Assembly (NCBI GenBank): GCA_900543475.1
Contig: UQRU01000008.1
Coordinates: 1-43,814 of the forward strand
Direction: 5' to 3'
Source: an uncultured Eubacteriales bacterium
GTDB lineage: Bacteria; Bacillota; Clostridia; Christensenellales; CAG-138
DNA: 43,814 nt
How positions within the stretch are numbered: position 1 is the first letter of the stretch; every line of letters starts with the position of its first letter. Shown here in pieces: positions 15,909-24,430 of this stretch. The notes beneath the pieces are model-generated. The model was not told the DNA's origin. It did no database searches and saw nothing but the letters and a program-made list of their open reading frames with translations. The position numbers were made by a program, and so were the translations under genes.

Positions 15909-15914
15909 TCAGGC

Positions 15915-16256
15915 TGCCGAGAAACCTTTGGGGGTTCGGGGACGCAATGCAGTTCGCAAAGGTCGCGCTGCGTCGGCCCGTGGGGCCTTCCTGGCGCTCC
16001 CTTGCTCACTGGGCTTCCGCCTCGCTCCTCCCGCCACTGGCGGCGCTCGGCTTTGCCCCCCGGAGGCTTTCATCGGCTTTGGCGGCGCAAGGTGAATTGT
16101 CCCGAAGGGACAAGAGAAGGCCCCCTGGGGGTGTACGGCAAATCCGCAAAAAGCCTTGCGTAGCAAGGGTTTCCCTGCATGGCTCCCTGCCCGCGCCGTA
16201 GGCGCAAGGGCGCCATGGAAGTCTCGAAAAAGCGGCGTTGCGCCGCTTTTTCGACA
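15915..16256 (+). mobile_element. terminator-associated miniature element, copy 3 (342 bp)
   Basis: Left end TGCCGAGAAA (two changes from TGTCGAAAAA), right end TTTTTCGACA. Nearly full-length match to copy 1 (343 bp), including the block GCAATGCAGTTCGCAAAGG, the TTGTCCC/GGGACAA hairpin and the CCTTGC/GCAAGG hairpin. The right-end hairpin has changed on both arms (GCGGCG/CGCCGC instead of GTGGCG/CGCCAC), so pairing is kept. 6 nt separate it from each flanking hairpin. Confidence 0.75.
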
Positions 16257-16262
16257 AACGGT

Positions 16263-16290
16263 GGCGGCAGCATATACTGCCGCCTTCTTT
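16263..16290 (+). terminator. hairpin, right copy flanking element 3, with U-tract
   Basis: GGCGGCAG/CTGCCGCC followed by TTCTTT and TT: a full intrinsic terminator for the padR operon. The left copy (15887-15908) lacks the T-run, as expected if the element entered between the hairpin and its U-tract and duplicated the hairpin. Confidence 0.75.
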
Positions 16291-16304
16291 TTGTGCAAAG
16301 GGAT

Positions 16305-16340
16305 AAAAAAGCAACCGGCTGCCTTGGGGGCGCCGGTTGC
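16305..16340 (-). terminator. intrinsic terminator of the liv operon
   Basis: On the minus strand GCAACCGG, 14-nt loop, CCGGTTGC then TTTTTT (16305-16310), about 80 nt after the livF stop. Confidence 0.75.
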
Positions 16341-16419
16341 CGTGCCGGTTGGTTTCGTAGAGCCCTTATGGGGCCCCGTGGGAGGGGTCCGGTAGGGGTC
16401 GCATCCATGTGGTCGGGGC

Positions 16420-17127
16420 TTAGATCCCCAGGTAGGCTTTTTTGATATCGTCGTTGTGGAGCAGGTCCTGGGCGGAGCCGGAGGTGGTGATTTCCCCGGT
16501 CTCCATTACATAGGCCCGGTTGGATACATACAGGGCCATCTGGGCGTTTTGCTCCACCAGCAGGATGGTGACCCCCCGCTCCCGGTTCAGCTTGATGATG
16601 GTGCGGAAGATCTCATCCACCAGGATGGGGGATAGGCCCATGGAAGGCTCGTCCATCAGCAGCAGCTTGGGACGGGACATCATGGCCCGGGCCATGGCTA
16701 GCATCTGCAACTCGCCGCCGGACAGGGTGCCGGCCCGTTGCTTTTGCCGCTCCCGCAGCCGGGGGAACACGGAATAGGCCCATTCGGCGTCCGCTTCGAT
16801 CCCGGCTTTATCCTTGCGCAGGTAAGCCCCCAGGTATAGGTTTTCCACCACCGTCAGGTTGTTGAAAACCCCCCGGCCTTCCGGGATCTGGCAGATACCC
16901 AGCCGGGCAATATTCTGGGCGGGGGTCTTGGTGATATCCTGACCCTGGAAGGTCACCTGGCCGGAGGTGGGCCGCTTTAGGCCGGAAATGGTATGCAGGG
17001 TGGTGGTTTTGCCTGCGCCGTTGGCGCCGATCATGGATACCACTTCCCCCTCTTCAATGTGTAGGGAAATGCCCTTGAGGGCGGGGATCACCCCGTAATG
17101 AACATGCAGATCCTTGATTTCTAGCAT
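16420..17127 (-). CDS. livF: branched-chain amino acid-type ABC transporter ATPase LivF
   Basis: 235 residues, start MLEIKDLHVHYG (GGAGG 8 nt upstream). Walker A GANGAGKT, signature LSGGE, Walker B LLLMDEPSMGLSP and the H-loop region LLVEQNAQMAL. The C-terminus ends LLHNDDIKKAYLGI, typical of LivF. It powers uptake with LivG, LivM, LivH and the binding protein. Overlaps the livG stop by 1-2 codons. Substrate is inferred only by family; nearby ureohydrolase and glutamine synthetase genes make amides or other amino acids possible too. Confidence 0.92.
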   Translation of the reverse strand: MLEIKDLHVHYGVIPALKGISLHIEEGEVVSMIGANGAGKTTTLHTISGLKRPTSGQVTFQGQDITKTPAQNIARLGICQIPEGRGVFNNLTVVENLYLGAYLRKDKAGIEADAEWAYSVFPRLRERQKQRAGTLSGGELQMLAMARAMMSRPKLLLMDEPSMGLSPILVDEIFRTIIKLNRERGVTILLVEQNAQMALYVSNRAYVMETGEITTSGSAQDLLHNDDIKKAYLGI

Positions 17128-17128
17128 C

Positions 17129-17962
17129 CTATCGACCTCCGCTTCCATCCGGCGCCTGCCCATGGGGATGCTCCAATTCGTCCATTTCCTCGAAGAACTT
17201 GGTCTTGCCAAGATACGCCTCGATCACGTCCTGGTTATTTTGGATCTCCTCGGGTACGCCTTCCGCGATGTTCTTGCCGTAATCCAGCACCACGATCCGG
17301 TCGGATATATTCATAATGAACCGCATGTCGTGCTCGATCAGCAGCACATGCTTGTTCATCTTGTGGGTCATGTGGTAGATCACGGCGGTCAGCTCGTCCT
17401 TTTCCACGTTGTTCATGCCCGCGCCGGGCTCATCCAGCAGCACCAGCTTGGGGTCCGTGGCCAAAGCCCGGGCGATTTCCAGCAGCCGCTGCTTGCCATA
17501 GGGCAGGCTGGTGGACATTTGGCCTTCCAGGTCCTGCAAGCCCACCGCTTCCAGGATGGCTTCGCAATCCTCCACCACCCGCTTGCGGGAGGCCCGCAGC
17601 CCCTTGCCCATGAGGATGGCGGGCAAAAGCCGCTCCTGGTTGCAGGCGGGATGGGCCAGCATCAGGTTTTCCAGCACCGTCAGCTCGGAGAAGAGGCGGA
17701 TGTTCTGGAAAGTGCGGGCAATGCCGGCGCGGACCCGTTCATGGGGCTTGGCCTTGGAGATGTCCTGGCCCATGAAGGTGATAGAGCCCTCGTCCAGCAT
17801 GTACATGCCGGTGAGCAGGTTGAAGAAGGTGGTCTTGCCTGCGCCGTTGGGGCCGATCAGGGAGAGGATCTCCTGGCCGGTATGGTGCAGGGATACGTGA
17901 TCCACCGCGGTCAGGCCGCCAAATCGGATGGTGGCATCCTTTACCTCCAGGATATTAGGCAT
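17129..17962 (-). CDS. livG: branched-chain amino acid-type ABC transporter ATPase LivG
   Basis: 277 residues. Walker A GPNGAGKT, LivG-type insert after Q-loop (TFQNIRLFSELTVLENLMLA), signature LPYGKQRLLEIARAL, Walker B LVLLDEPGAGMN, H-loop LLIEHDMRFIM. The signature reads LPYGKQ where LivG usually has LPYGQQ. An unusual C-terminal tail of about 20 residues (FFEEMDELEHPHGQAPDG) goes beyond the common end. Overlaps livM by 8 nt: one operon. Confidence 0.92.
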   Translation of the reverse strand: MPNILEVKDATIRFGGLTAVDHVSLHHTGQEILSLIGPNGAGKTTFFNLLTGMYMLDEGSITFMGQDISKAKPHERVRAGIARTFQNIRLFSELTVLENLMLAHPACNQERLLPAILMGKGLRASRKRVVEDCEAILEAVGLQDLEGQMSTSLPYGKQRLLEIARALATDPKLVLLDEPGAGMNNVEKDELTAVIYHMTHKMNKHVLLIEHDMRFIMNISDRIVVLDYGKNIAEGVPEEIQNNQDVIEAYLGKTKFFEEMDELEHPHGQAPDGSGGR

Positions 17963-18965
17963 GGTCTTTCCCTCCTACCGAATACTTGTAGGCGTTCTTC
18001 AGCCGCCGCTGCATCCCCCAGAAGCCCTGGGGCCGGTAGATCATCATCAGCACCATCAGCAGGCCGTAGAGCACCATGCGGTAGTCGTTGATGGCCCGGA
18101 GAATCTCCGGCACCGCCGAGAGCACCAGGGCGCCCAGCACCGCCCCGGGCAGGCTGGCCATGCCGCCCAGCACCACCATGGCCAGGATGGTGACCGAGTC
18201 GGTATAAACGAAGGTGTCCGGGCTGATGAAGGAAACATAGCTGGCATAAAATACGCCTACAGCGCCGGCAAAGGCGGCGGAAAGCACGAAGGCCAGCAGC
18301 TTATACTTTATGGGGGCGATGCCGATGGATTCGGCGGCGATCTCGTCGTGCTTCACCGCCAGCATGGACAGGCCGATGCCGGAATTGGTGATGCGCCGCA
18401 TCAAGAACAGGGTCAGCAGCAGGAAGGCCAGGATCAGGTAATAATAGGGGACCCGGCCGCTGAACTGATAGCCGAACAGGTTGGGGCTGGGGATGCCGGG
18501 CAGGCCCAGGGGCCCCCGGGTAAGCTCGGTGGAATTGATGAGCACCAGGCGGACGATCTCCCCAAAGCCCAGGGTGACAATGGCCAGATAGTCCCCCCGC
18601 AGCCGCAGGGTGGGCAGGCCCAGGATCAGGCCGAAGAAGGCGGCCATCAGCGCGCCGGCCAGGATGGCCAGCCAGAAGGAGACCCCCAGCCGGAGCATCA
18701 GCAGGCCCCCGGTATAGGCGCCGATCCCGTAGAAGGCCACGTGGCAGAAGGAAAGCTGCCCCGCGTAGCCGGTGACCAGGTTCAGGCTCAGGGCCAGGAT
18801 GCTGTAGAGGCCCACGGAGATCAGGATGTGGATATAGTATTTATTGGTGACCACCCAGGGCAGGCCCAGCAATAGAATGGCGGCTACGATGAGGGTGATC
18901 CGCTTTGTACGGACGTACTGGGGGGTACCGCGGGGGGGAAGCTTGCTTAGGATTTTATCGATCAT
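17955..18965 (-). CDS. livM: branched-chain amino acid-type ABC permease LivM
   Basis: 336 residues with about 9 hydrophobic helices. LVTGYAGQLSFCHVAFYGIGAYTGGLLMLRLG and the later EIVRLVLINSTELTRGPLGLPGIP and GYQFSGRVPYYYL are LivM signatures; the EAA-like cytoplasmic loop (SMLAVKHDEIAAESIGI) contacts the ATPases. It starts 10 nt after livH and overlaps livG. Confidence 0.92.
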   Translation of the reverse strand: MIDKILSKLPPRGTPQYVRTKRITLIVAAILLLGLPWVVTNKYYIHILISVGLYSILALSLNLVTGYAGQLSFCHVAFYGIGAYTGGLLMLRLGVSFWLAILAGALMAAFFGLILGLPTLRLRGDYLAIVTLGFGEIVRLVLINSTELTRGPLGLPGIPSPNLFGYQFSGRVPYYYLILAFLLLTLFLMRRITNSGIGLSMLAVKHDEIAAESIGIAPIKYKLLAFVLSAAFAGAVGVFYASYVSFISPDTFVYTDSVTILAMVVLGGMASLPGAVLGALVLSAVPEILRAINDYRMVLYGLLMVLMMIYRPQGFWGMQRRLKNAYKYSVGGKDHA

Positions 18966-18975
18966 GGGGAACCTC

Positions 18976-19860
18976 CTATACTTTCTCCCGGGTCGCCTTG
19001 CCGAAAATGCCGCCCGGCCGGAAGATCAATACGATGATCATGATGCCGAAGGCAAAGGCGTTGCGGTAGCCCGAGGAAATGTAGGCCGCGCCCAGGGATT
19101 CGATCAGCCCGATGGTCAGGCCGCCCACCATGGCCCCGGGCAGGCTGCCGATGCCGCCCAATACCGCCGCGGCAAAGGCCTTGATGCCGTAGCTATAGCC
19201 CATGGTGGGGAACACGGCGTCAAAGTATACGCCCACCATCAAGCCGGAGGCGCAGGCCAGGATGGAGCCGATGGCAAAGGTGACCGAGATGATCAGGTTG
19301 GTGTTGATGCCCAGCAGGCGGGCGGTGTTGAGGCTGTTGGAGGTGGCCCGCATGGCCACGCCGAACTTGGTCTTGTAGACCAGCAGCAGCAGGGCGACCA
19401 TCAGGGCCACCGTGAGGCCCAGCATGATGAATTGCAGGTTGGTCACGGTGACGGAGCCGAAATTATAGGTGACCAGCTGGATGTCCGTGCCGGAAAAGGG
19501 GTGGGTCTCCGTGCCGAAGATCAGCTGCGCCAGGTTTTGCAGCATGATGGAGACGCCCATGGCGCAGATCAGGGCAGCCATACGGCTGGTGTTGCCGCCG
19601 CCCCAGATGGGCCGGTAGGCGAAGCGCTCGATGGCCATGCCCAATACGGCCGTGCACAAACAAGCCAGCGGGAAGGTGATCAGAACCGAAACGCCCATGG
19701 CCTGGGTGAGGATCAGGCCGAAGAAGGCGCCCATCATGAAGATGTCGCCATGGGCGAAATTGACGATGCGTAAAATGCCATAGACCATCGAATAGCCCAC
19801 CGCGATCAGCGCGTACACGCAGCCGATGGTCAAGCCGTTGATAAGTTGTTGCGCAAACAT
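18976..19860 (-). CDS. livH: branched-chain amino acid-type ABC permease LivH
   Basis: 294 residues, about 8 membrane helices. FAQQLINGLTIGCVYALIAVGYSMVYGILRIVNFAHGDIFMMGAF is the classic LivH N-terminus. RATSNSLNTARLLGINTNLIIS is the ATPase-contact loop. The gene is separated from the binding-protein gene by 96 nt holding a strong hairpin. Confidence 0.93.
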   Translation of the reverse strand: MFAQQLINGLTIGCVYALIAVGYSMVYGILRIVNFAHGDIFMMGAFFGLILTQAMGVSVLITFPLACLCTAVLGMAIERFAYRPIWGGGNTSRMAALICAMGVSIMLQNLAQLIFGTETHPFSGTDIQLVTYNFGSVTVTNLQFIMLGLTVALMVALLLLVYKTKFGVAMRATSNSLNTARLLGINTNLIISVTFAIGSILACASGLMVGVYFDAVFPTMGYSYGIKAFAAAVLGGIGSLPGAMVGGLTIGLIESLGAAYISSGYRNAFAFGIMIIVLIFRPGGIFGKATREKV

Positions 19861-19878
19861 TGAACCATCCTTCCATGG

Positions 19879-19906
19879 GGAAGCGGCGGCGCCTGCCGCC
19901 GCTTCC
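19879..19906 (-). promoter_or_regulatory. intercistronic hairpin between livJ and livH
   Basis: Perfect 12-bp stem GGAAGCGGCGGC/GCCGCCGCTTCC with a 4-nt loop and no T-run. Such hairpins commonly protect the upstream binding-protein message and raise its yield over the permease genes. Confidence 0.65.
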
Positions 19907-19956
19907 TGATGTACAAATTGCTGTTGTTGTGGGAAACGTGCGGCCTAAGCCGGGAA

Positions 19957-21081
19957 TTATTGAACTACGTTGAACTTGCCGTCCTGGATGACGATGCGGA
20001 TGGCGTCTTTGAGCACGTCGCCGTTCTCGTCAAAGCTATTGACGCCGCTGGCGCCATTTACGCCAGTGAGGGTGGTCAGATATTCGTTGATCTTCTCCCG
20101 GTCGGGGCCGCTGGCCTTCAGGGCCTCCACGATGCACATGGTGGCGTCATAGGCATAGGCGTGATAGGTGGCGGGATCGGAATCGTATTTCGCCCGGAAG
20201 GCTTCCACAAATTCCTGCACCGCAGGATCGGGATTGTCCATGGAGAAGAAGGCGGAAATGGTCAGCCCCTCCACCGCGTCGCCGCCCAGCTCGATCAGCG
20301 CCGGCTGATACAGGGCGTCCACGCCGTACATGGGGAGGCTTAAGCCGAGAAGCTGGGCCTGCTTGGCAAACATGGCGGTCTCGTTGTAGAGGGTGGCCAG
20401 CAGCATCACCTCAGCGCCGCTCTCCTTGATCTTGGTGAGCATGGTGGTGAAGTCCGTGGTCTCGTCGGGGATGTAGTTTTCATAGGCTACCACCTCGACG
20501 CCGGCGGCTTCGCACTCCTCCTTATAGATGGTGGCGGTGCCCAGGCCATAGTCGTTGTTTTCATATACGATGGCCGCCTTGGTGGGAGAAAGGTCTGCAA
20601 AGGCCCACTGGGCTACCATACGTCCGCCCACATCGTCGGAGGGGATGGTGCGGTAGATGTAGGGGCCGGCTTCGGTCACAGCCGGGGAGGAGGAACCATA
20701 GGCAATGGCCGCTACGCCGGCTTCATTATAAATAGGGGCGCCGGCCAAGGTGCAGGAGCTGTTGTAGTGGCCTACGATGGCCAATACGGATTCATCCTGG
20801 GCCAGCATGTTGGCCACGATGGCCGCCTCCTTGGGGTCGCCCTTGTCGTCCTGCACGTTCAGGGTCAGAGGGATGCCGTCGATGCCGCCGGCGGCGTTGA
20901 TCTGATCCACGTAAAGCTGGGCACCCTCCAGGGCGTCCTGCCCATCCTGGGCGGAAGCGCCGGTCAGGGGTCCGACAAAGCCGATGACATACTCGGTTAC
21001 TTCCTTTTCGCCGCAACCGGTACAGGCAAAAAGCATGGCGATGGACAACAGAATTGCTAAGATGACTTTCGTACTGCGCAT
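19957..21081 (-). CDS. livJ: ABC transporter substrate-binding lipoprotein, LivJ/LivK family
   Basis: 374 residues from MRSTKVILAIL (AAAGGAGG 8-9 nt upstream). Lipobox FACTGC. Mature protein YVIGFVGPLTGASAQDGQDALEGAQLYVDQINAAGG is the type I periplasmic-binding fold entry; ALVGHYNSSCTLAGAP-like text (AIVGHYNSSCTLAGAPIY) and IVYENNDYGLG are present. It delivers an amino acid or amide to LivHM. The open frame continues 105 codons upstream, but that part is GC-rich, Pro/Arg-rich and unlike the family, so I use the inner start. Confidence 0.92.
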   Translation of the reverse strand: MRSTKVILAILLSIAMLFACTGCGEKEVTEYVIGFVGPLTGASAQDGQDALEGAQLYVDQINAAGGIDGIPLTLNVQDDKGDPKEAAIVANMLAQDESVLAIVGHYNSSCTLAGAPIYNEAGVAAIAYGSSSPAVTEAGPYIYRTIPSDDVGGRMVAQWAFADLSPTKAAIVYENNDYGLGTATIYKEECEAAGVEVVAYENYIPDETTDFTTMLTKIKESGAEVMLLATLYNETAMFAKQAQLLGLSLPMYGVDALYQPALIELGGDAVEGLTISAFFSMDNPDPAVQEFVEAFRAKYDSDPATYHAYAYDATMCIVEALKASGPDREKINEYLTTLTGVNGASGVNSFDENGDVLKDAIRIVIQDGKFNVVQ

Positions 21082-21463
21082 GGATGTGCCTCCTTTTATA
21101 ATGTTGTAATCGCTTGGGAACAGGGAAGTGGGCCGCCGGGGCAGCTTGCCGGCCAAACGGGCGGAAGCGCCGGGCGGAAGAAAATGAACCTGGCGGGGGA
21201 AAAGGCGCCGTATCCGTCTCCCGCGGGCCGGCCCAAGGATGCAAGAAGCATGGGCGCGGCTTTCGTCCAAACAGGCGTAGGTGGGGCAAACCAGCTGGCC
21301 CAACCTGAAACCGGGGCCGCTGGGCCGGAAGGAAAGCAGAGGGGCTGGAAGCCGTGCAACCCAGGGAAACTGTTGCGGGAACAGCCCTGCACACATCGCC
21401 TCCTTTCAAAAACTTTATATAAATTTCGTTAAAGATTAAGGTTAAAAAATGAAGGTTATTATA
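21082..21463 (-). promoter_or_regulatory. long structured leader and candidate promoter of the liv operon
   Basis: TATAAT on the minus strand at 21458-21463 is a likely -10. Transcripts would carry some 370 nt before livJ. At 21399-21406 the leader has AAAGGAGG closely followed by ATG, opening a frame that runs in phase into livJ. The leader interior is GC-rich with small hairpins. It matches no riboswitch class I know. Confidence 0.45.
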
Positions 21464-21494
21464 AGCATGAAAGCTGCAAAAATGAATAAACATC

Positions 21495-21513
21495 AAATTT
21501 GAGTTTCAAATTT
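21495..21513. promoter_or_regulatory. palindromic operator candidate
   Basis: AAATTTGA-GTT-TCAAATTT, an 8-bp perfect inverted repeat in the AT-rich region between the divergent liv and ureohydrolase units, about 30-50 nt upstream of the liv -10. Confidence 0.45.
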
Positions 21514-21665
21514 ATACAATTACACATAAAGAAAAAAGAGAAAAAATATCAGAAAGAATTACCTATATAGTAAATCTATGGTGAATATTCTAGCATAAGG
21601 CCAGGGGGATTACAAGGGCCTATAGCAAAAAAACCACCTGAGAATTGGATTTTTTTCAAAAGGGC

Positions 21666-21695
21666 TTGTTTCGGTGCCTGCATATGTATTATAAT
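21666..21695 (+). promoter_or_regulatory. promoter of the ureohydrolase-glnA unit
   Basis: TTGTTT (21666-21671), 18-nt spacer, TATAAT (21690-21695), about 90 nt before the ATG at 21784. A small inverted repeat TTTGC-AG-GCAAA lies downstream near 21737. Confidence 0.6.
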
Positions 21696-21783
21696 CAAGC
21701 TGCCGTATCTAATGTAAATATCCCCCATTCGCCGATTTGCAGGCAAACGCATGATTCATTTCTTTATCAAGGAGGCCAGCTAT

Positions 21784-22761
21784 ATGAAAAACAAGCCGGT
21801 ATGTTATGTGCCCGGTATCAAAAACCCTGAAATTTATAGCGGAACGCCAACCTTTATGGGCCTGCCCAAAATCTAGGCCAAGGCGGAGCTGCCCGGCCAT
21901 GACGTGGTGTTCCTGGGGGTGCCCTGGGAGGGTATTTGCACCTGGGGCAATTACACCATGTGCGAAATGGCCACCAAAACCATCCGTACCGCCTCGGTGC
22001 GGTACAGCGGCTTCCTGCCGGAGCTGGATATCGATATTTTCGATCACCTTTCCGGCGGCGACTATGGGGATACCGCCGTGCGCAATGGGGATTACGACTT
22101 CACCTTTGCCGCCATGGGCCAGCGCTATGGGGAGATCCTGGACGCGGGCTGCTTCCCGGTGGTATTCGGCGGGGATCATTCCATCACCTACCCCCTGATG
22201 AAGGAGCAGGTCAGCCGCAAGCCCGGCAAGATCGGCCTGATCCACTTTGACGCCCACATGGACAACATGGATACCTTCGGCGAGGAAAAGCTGGCCCGCT
22301 GCTGCCCCATGCACCGCATCTATGAAATGGAGGGCTTCGACCCCACCAAGATGGTCACCCTGGGCATCCGGGGGCCCCGCAACCACTATGGGGCGCTGGC
22401 GGAGGCCAAGAAATACGGCGTGCGGGTGATGACCATGATGGACATCCGGCGCATGGGCTATATGGAGGCCATCCAAGAGGCCATCGCCATCGCCTCGGAG
22501 GGCACCGAGGGCTTCTACGTGACCGTTTGCTCCGACGCCCTGGACGTGGCCTTCAACCCGGCGGGCGCCCCGGACCCCTGCGGCCTTACCACCTGGGAGC
22601 TGGGCATGATGCTGCACCAGTGCGGCTTGAACGGCGCCTGCGCCCTGGACTATGTGGAGATCTACTATGGCGCTGATCCCGGAATGCTTTCCAGCCATAA
22701 CGCCGTTTGGATGAGCCTATACCTGCTGGCTGGGGTGGCCCAGCGGCGGATGGGGAAATAA
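21784..22761 (+). pseudogene. arginase/agmatinase-family ureohydrolase interrupted by an in-frame TAG
   Basis: The gene starts MKNKPVCYVPGIKNPEIY at 21784 (AAGGAGG 9 nt upstream) and reads PTFMGLPKI-TAG-AKAELPGHDVVFLGVPWEG: codon 31 is amber, where GAG (Glu) would fit the family. The remainder (294 codons) is intact. Metal motifs: FGGDHS (complete), DAHMD (complete), and CSDALDVAFNP, which aligns with the family DIDVLDPAFAP, so the first metal-ligand Asp is Cys. The family hydrolyses guanidino groups (agmatine, arginine, guanidinobutyrate, guanidine) to urea. No good restart is visible after the TAG. Either a recent nonsense mutation or readthrough; the substrate is unknown. It is followed by glutamine synthetase. 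Confidence 0.75.
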
Positions 22762-22763
22762 AT

Positions 22764-22789
22764 AGCCATCTACCCCAGTGGGGATGGCT
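22764..22789 (+). promoter_or_regulatory. hairpin between the ureohydrolase and glnA
   Basis: AGCCAT/ATGGCT outer and CCCC/GGGG inner stem, directly after the ureohydrolase stop, without a T-run. It is more likely a processing or partial-termination structure than a full terminator. Confidence 0.4.
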
Positions 22790-22912
22790 GTATATCCATT
22801 GGCGCATGCCGTCCCGGCCCTTGCGGCCCCAGGATGGTCTTTCCCGAATCAATCTTCCCCCATCGAGGGGCTTCGATTATATTCCCCAAGTTTGAAAGGA
22901 GACGCATTACGT

Positions 22913-24343
22913 ATGTTCAAGAGCATCCAGGAGGCAAGGCAGTTCATTCAGGAGAACGGCATCCAAATGGTGGATTTCAAGCTCACAGATCTGGATGGGC
23001 GCTGGCGGCATCTTACCATCCCGGCGGAGCGGCTGAACGAGGGCATCATGGAGCACGGCATCGGCTTTGACGGCTCCAACTACGGCTATGCCATGGTGGA
23101 CAACAGCGATATGGTGTTCATCCCGGACCTGGCCACCGGCATTGTGGACCCCTATGTGCAGATCCCCACCCTGTCCTTTGTGGGAGACGTGATGGTGATC
23201 CAGCAGCCCCACAACCGCCCCTTTGCCCAATATCCCCGCAACGTGGCCCGCCGGGCCGTGGCCTACATGCGGGAGACCGGCATCGCAGACGAGATGATCA
23301 TCGGGCCGGAATACGAATACCATATGTTCGACGCCCTGCGCTATCAGGTGGAGCCCAACCGCATGGGCTTTGTCCTGGAATCCAGCGAGGCGGCCTGGAG
23401 CGCCGGGGACCCGGCGCCCAACAGCGGCTTCCATTGCGGCGCCCACGGGGGCTACCACATCGACCAGCCCTTTGACCTGAATTTCGATATCCGCAACCGC
23501 ACCTGTTTGCAGCTGGCTAAATACGGCATCGACGTCAAGTACCACCACCACGAGGTGGGCGGCGCCGGCCAGATGGAGATCGAGGTGGAGCTGGGGGAGA
23601 TGACCCGGCTGGCGGACGATACCATGACCATCAAGTATGTGATCCGCAACGAGGCGGTGCGGGCTGGCAAGACCGCCACCCTGATGCCCAAACCCCTGTA
23701 CGGCCAGCCCGGCAACGGTATGCACGTGCATATGCTGCTCAAGAAGGATGGGGAATACATCTTCTACGATAAGGAGGGCTATGCCATGCTGAGCCAGACC
23801 GCCATGTATTTTATCGGCGGCCTGCTCACCCATATCCGCTCCCTGTGCGGCTTCACCAACCCCTCCACCAATTCCTACAAGCGGCTGGTGCCGGGGTTCG
23901 AGGCCCCGGTGACCATCGGCTTTGCCATGGCCAACCGCAGCGCCGCCATCCGGATCCCAGCCTACGCCAAGGAACCCTCCAAAAAGCGGTTTGAGCTGCG
24001 CAATCCGGACGCCACCTGCAACCCCTATTACGCCTATTCGGCCATCCTCATGGCGGGCCTGGACGGCATCCGCCGCAAGCTGGACCCCAAGGACCACAAT
24101 TGGGGCCCCTTCGACTGCAACCTGTTCGACCTGCCAAAGGAGCAGCTGGCCAGCCTGGGCTGCCTGCCCGCCAGCCTGCCCGAGGCCCTCAAGGCCCTGG
24201 AGGAGGATCACGAATACCTGCTGCAAGGGGACGTGTTCTCCGAGCTGCTGATCAAGCAGTGGATCGACAAGAAGCGCAAGGATGCGGCCCTGGTGGAGCA
24301 AAGCCCCCATCCCAGGGAGTTCGAGCAATATTATGACCTATAG
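22913..24343 (+). CDS. glnA: glutamine synthetase, type I
   Basis: 476 residues from MFKSIQEARQF (GAAAGGAGA upstream; the longer frame has no support). Catalytic landmarks: VDFKLTDLDGRWRH, GIGFDGSNYGY, GPEYEYHMFD (metal Glu), EVGGAGQMEIE, GNGMHVHM, NPSTNSYKRLVPGFEAP, NRSAAIRIP and FELRNPDATCNPYYAYSAILMAGLDGI. It joins ammonia and glutamate with ATP; some relatives act on amines. It has NLFDLP where adenylylated enzymes have NLYDLP, so it cannot be controlled by adenylylation. About 30 residues longer than GSI-alpha. Its place after a ureohydrolase suggests assimilation of released nitrogen. Confidence 0.92.
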   Translation: MFKSIQEARQFIQENGIQMVDFKLTDLDGRWRHLTIPAERLNEGIMEHGIGFDGSNYGYAMVDNSDMVFIPDLATGIVDPYVQIPTLSFVGDVMVIQQPHNRPFAQYPRNVARRAVAYMRETGIADEMIIGPEYEYHMFDALRYQVEPNRMGFVLESSEAAWSAGDPAPNSGFHCGAHGGYHIDQPFDLNFDIRNRTCLQLAKYGIDVKYHHHEVGGAGQMEIEVELGEMTRLADDTMTIKYVIRNEAVRAGKTATLMPKPLYGQPGNGMHVHMLLKKDGEYIFYDKEGYAMLSQTAMYFIGGLLTHIRSLCGFTNPSTNSYKRLVPGFEAPVTIGFAMANRSAAIRIPAYAKEPSKKRFELRNPDATCNPYYAYSAILMAGLDGIRRKLDPKDHNWGPFDCNLFDLPKEQLASLGCLPASLPEALKALEEDHEYLLQGDVFSELLIKQWIDKKRKDAALVEQSPHPREFEQYYDL

Positions 24344-24344
24344 G

Positions 24345-24371
24345 CCGCCTGCCCATGGCATGAGCAGGCGG
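24345..24371 (+). terminator. hairpin after glnA
   Basis: CCGCCTGC/GCAGGCGG with a 11-nt loop, immediately after the glnA stop. The following A/G-rich run is not a U-tract, so termination may be partial. Confidence 0.45.
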
Positions 24372-24430
24372 AAAGGGCTTCAGCGTTCCCCGGCCCCTTT
24401 GGCTGCGGGGAGGAATAGGAGGGGATAGCC

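Noticed and set aside
21874..21876. Pyrrolysine or other coded amino acid at the TAG
   Set aside because: No pyl gene or SECIS-like structure is seen here, and arginase-family enzymes are not known to use one; nonsense mutation is simpler, though not proven.
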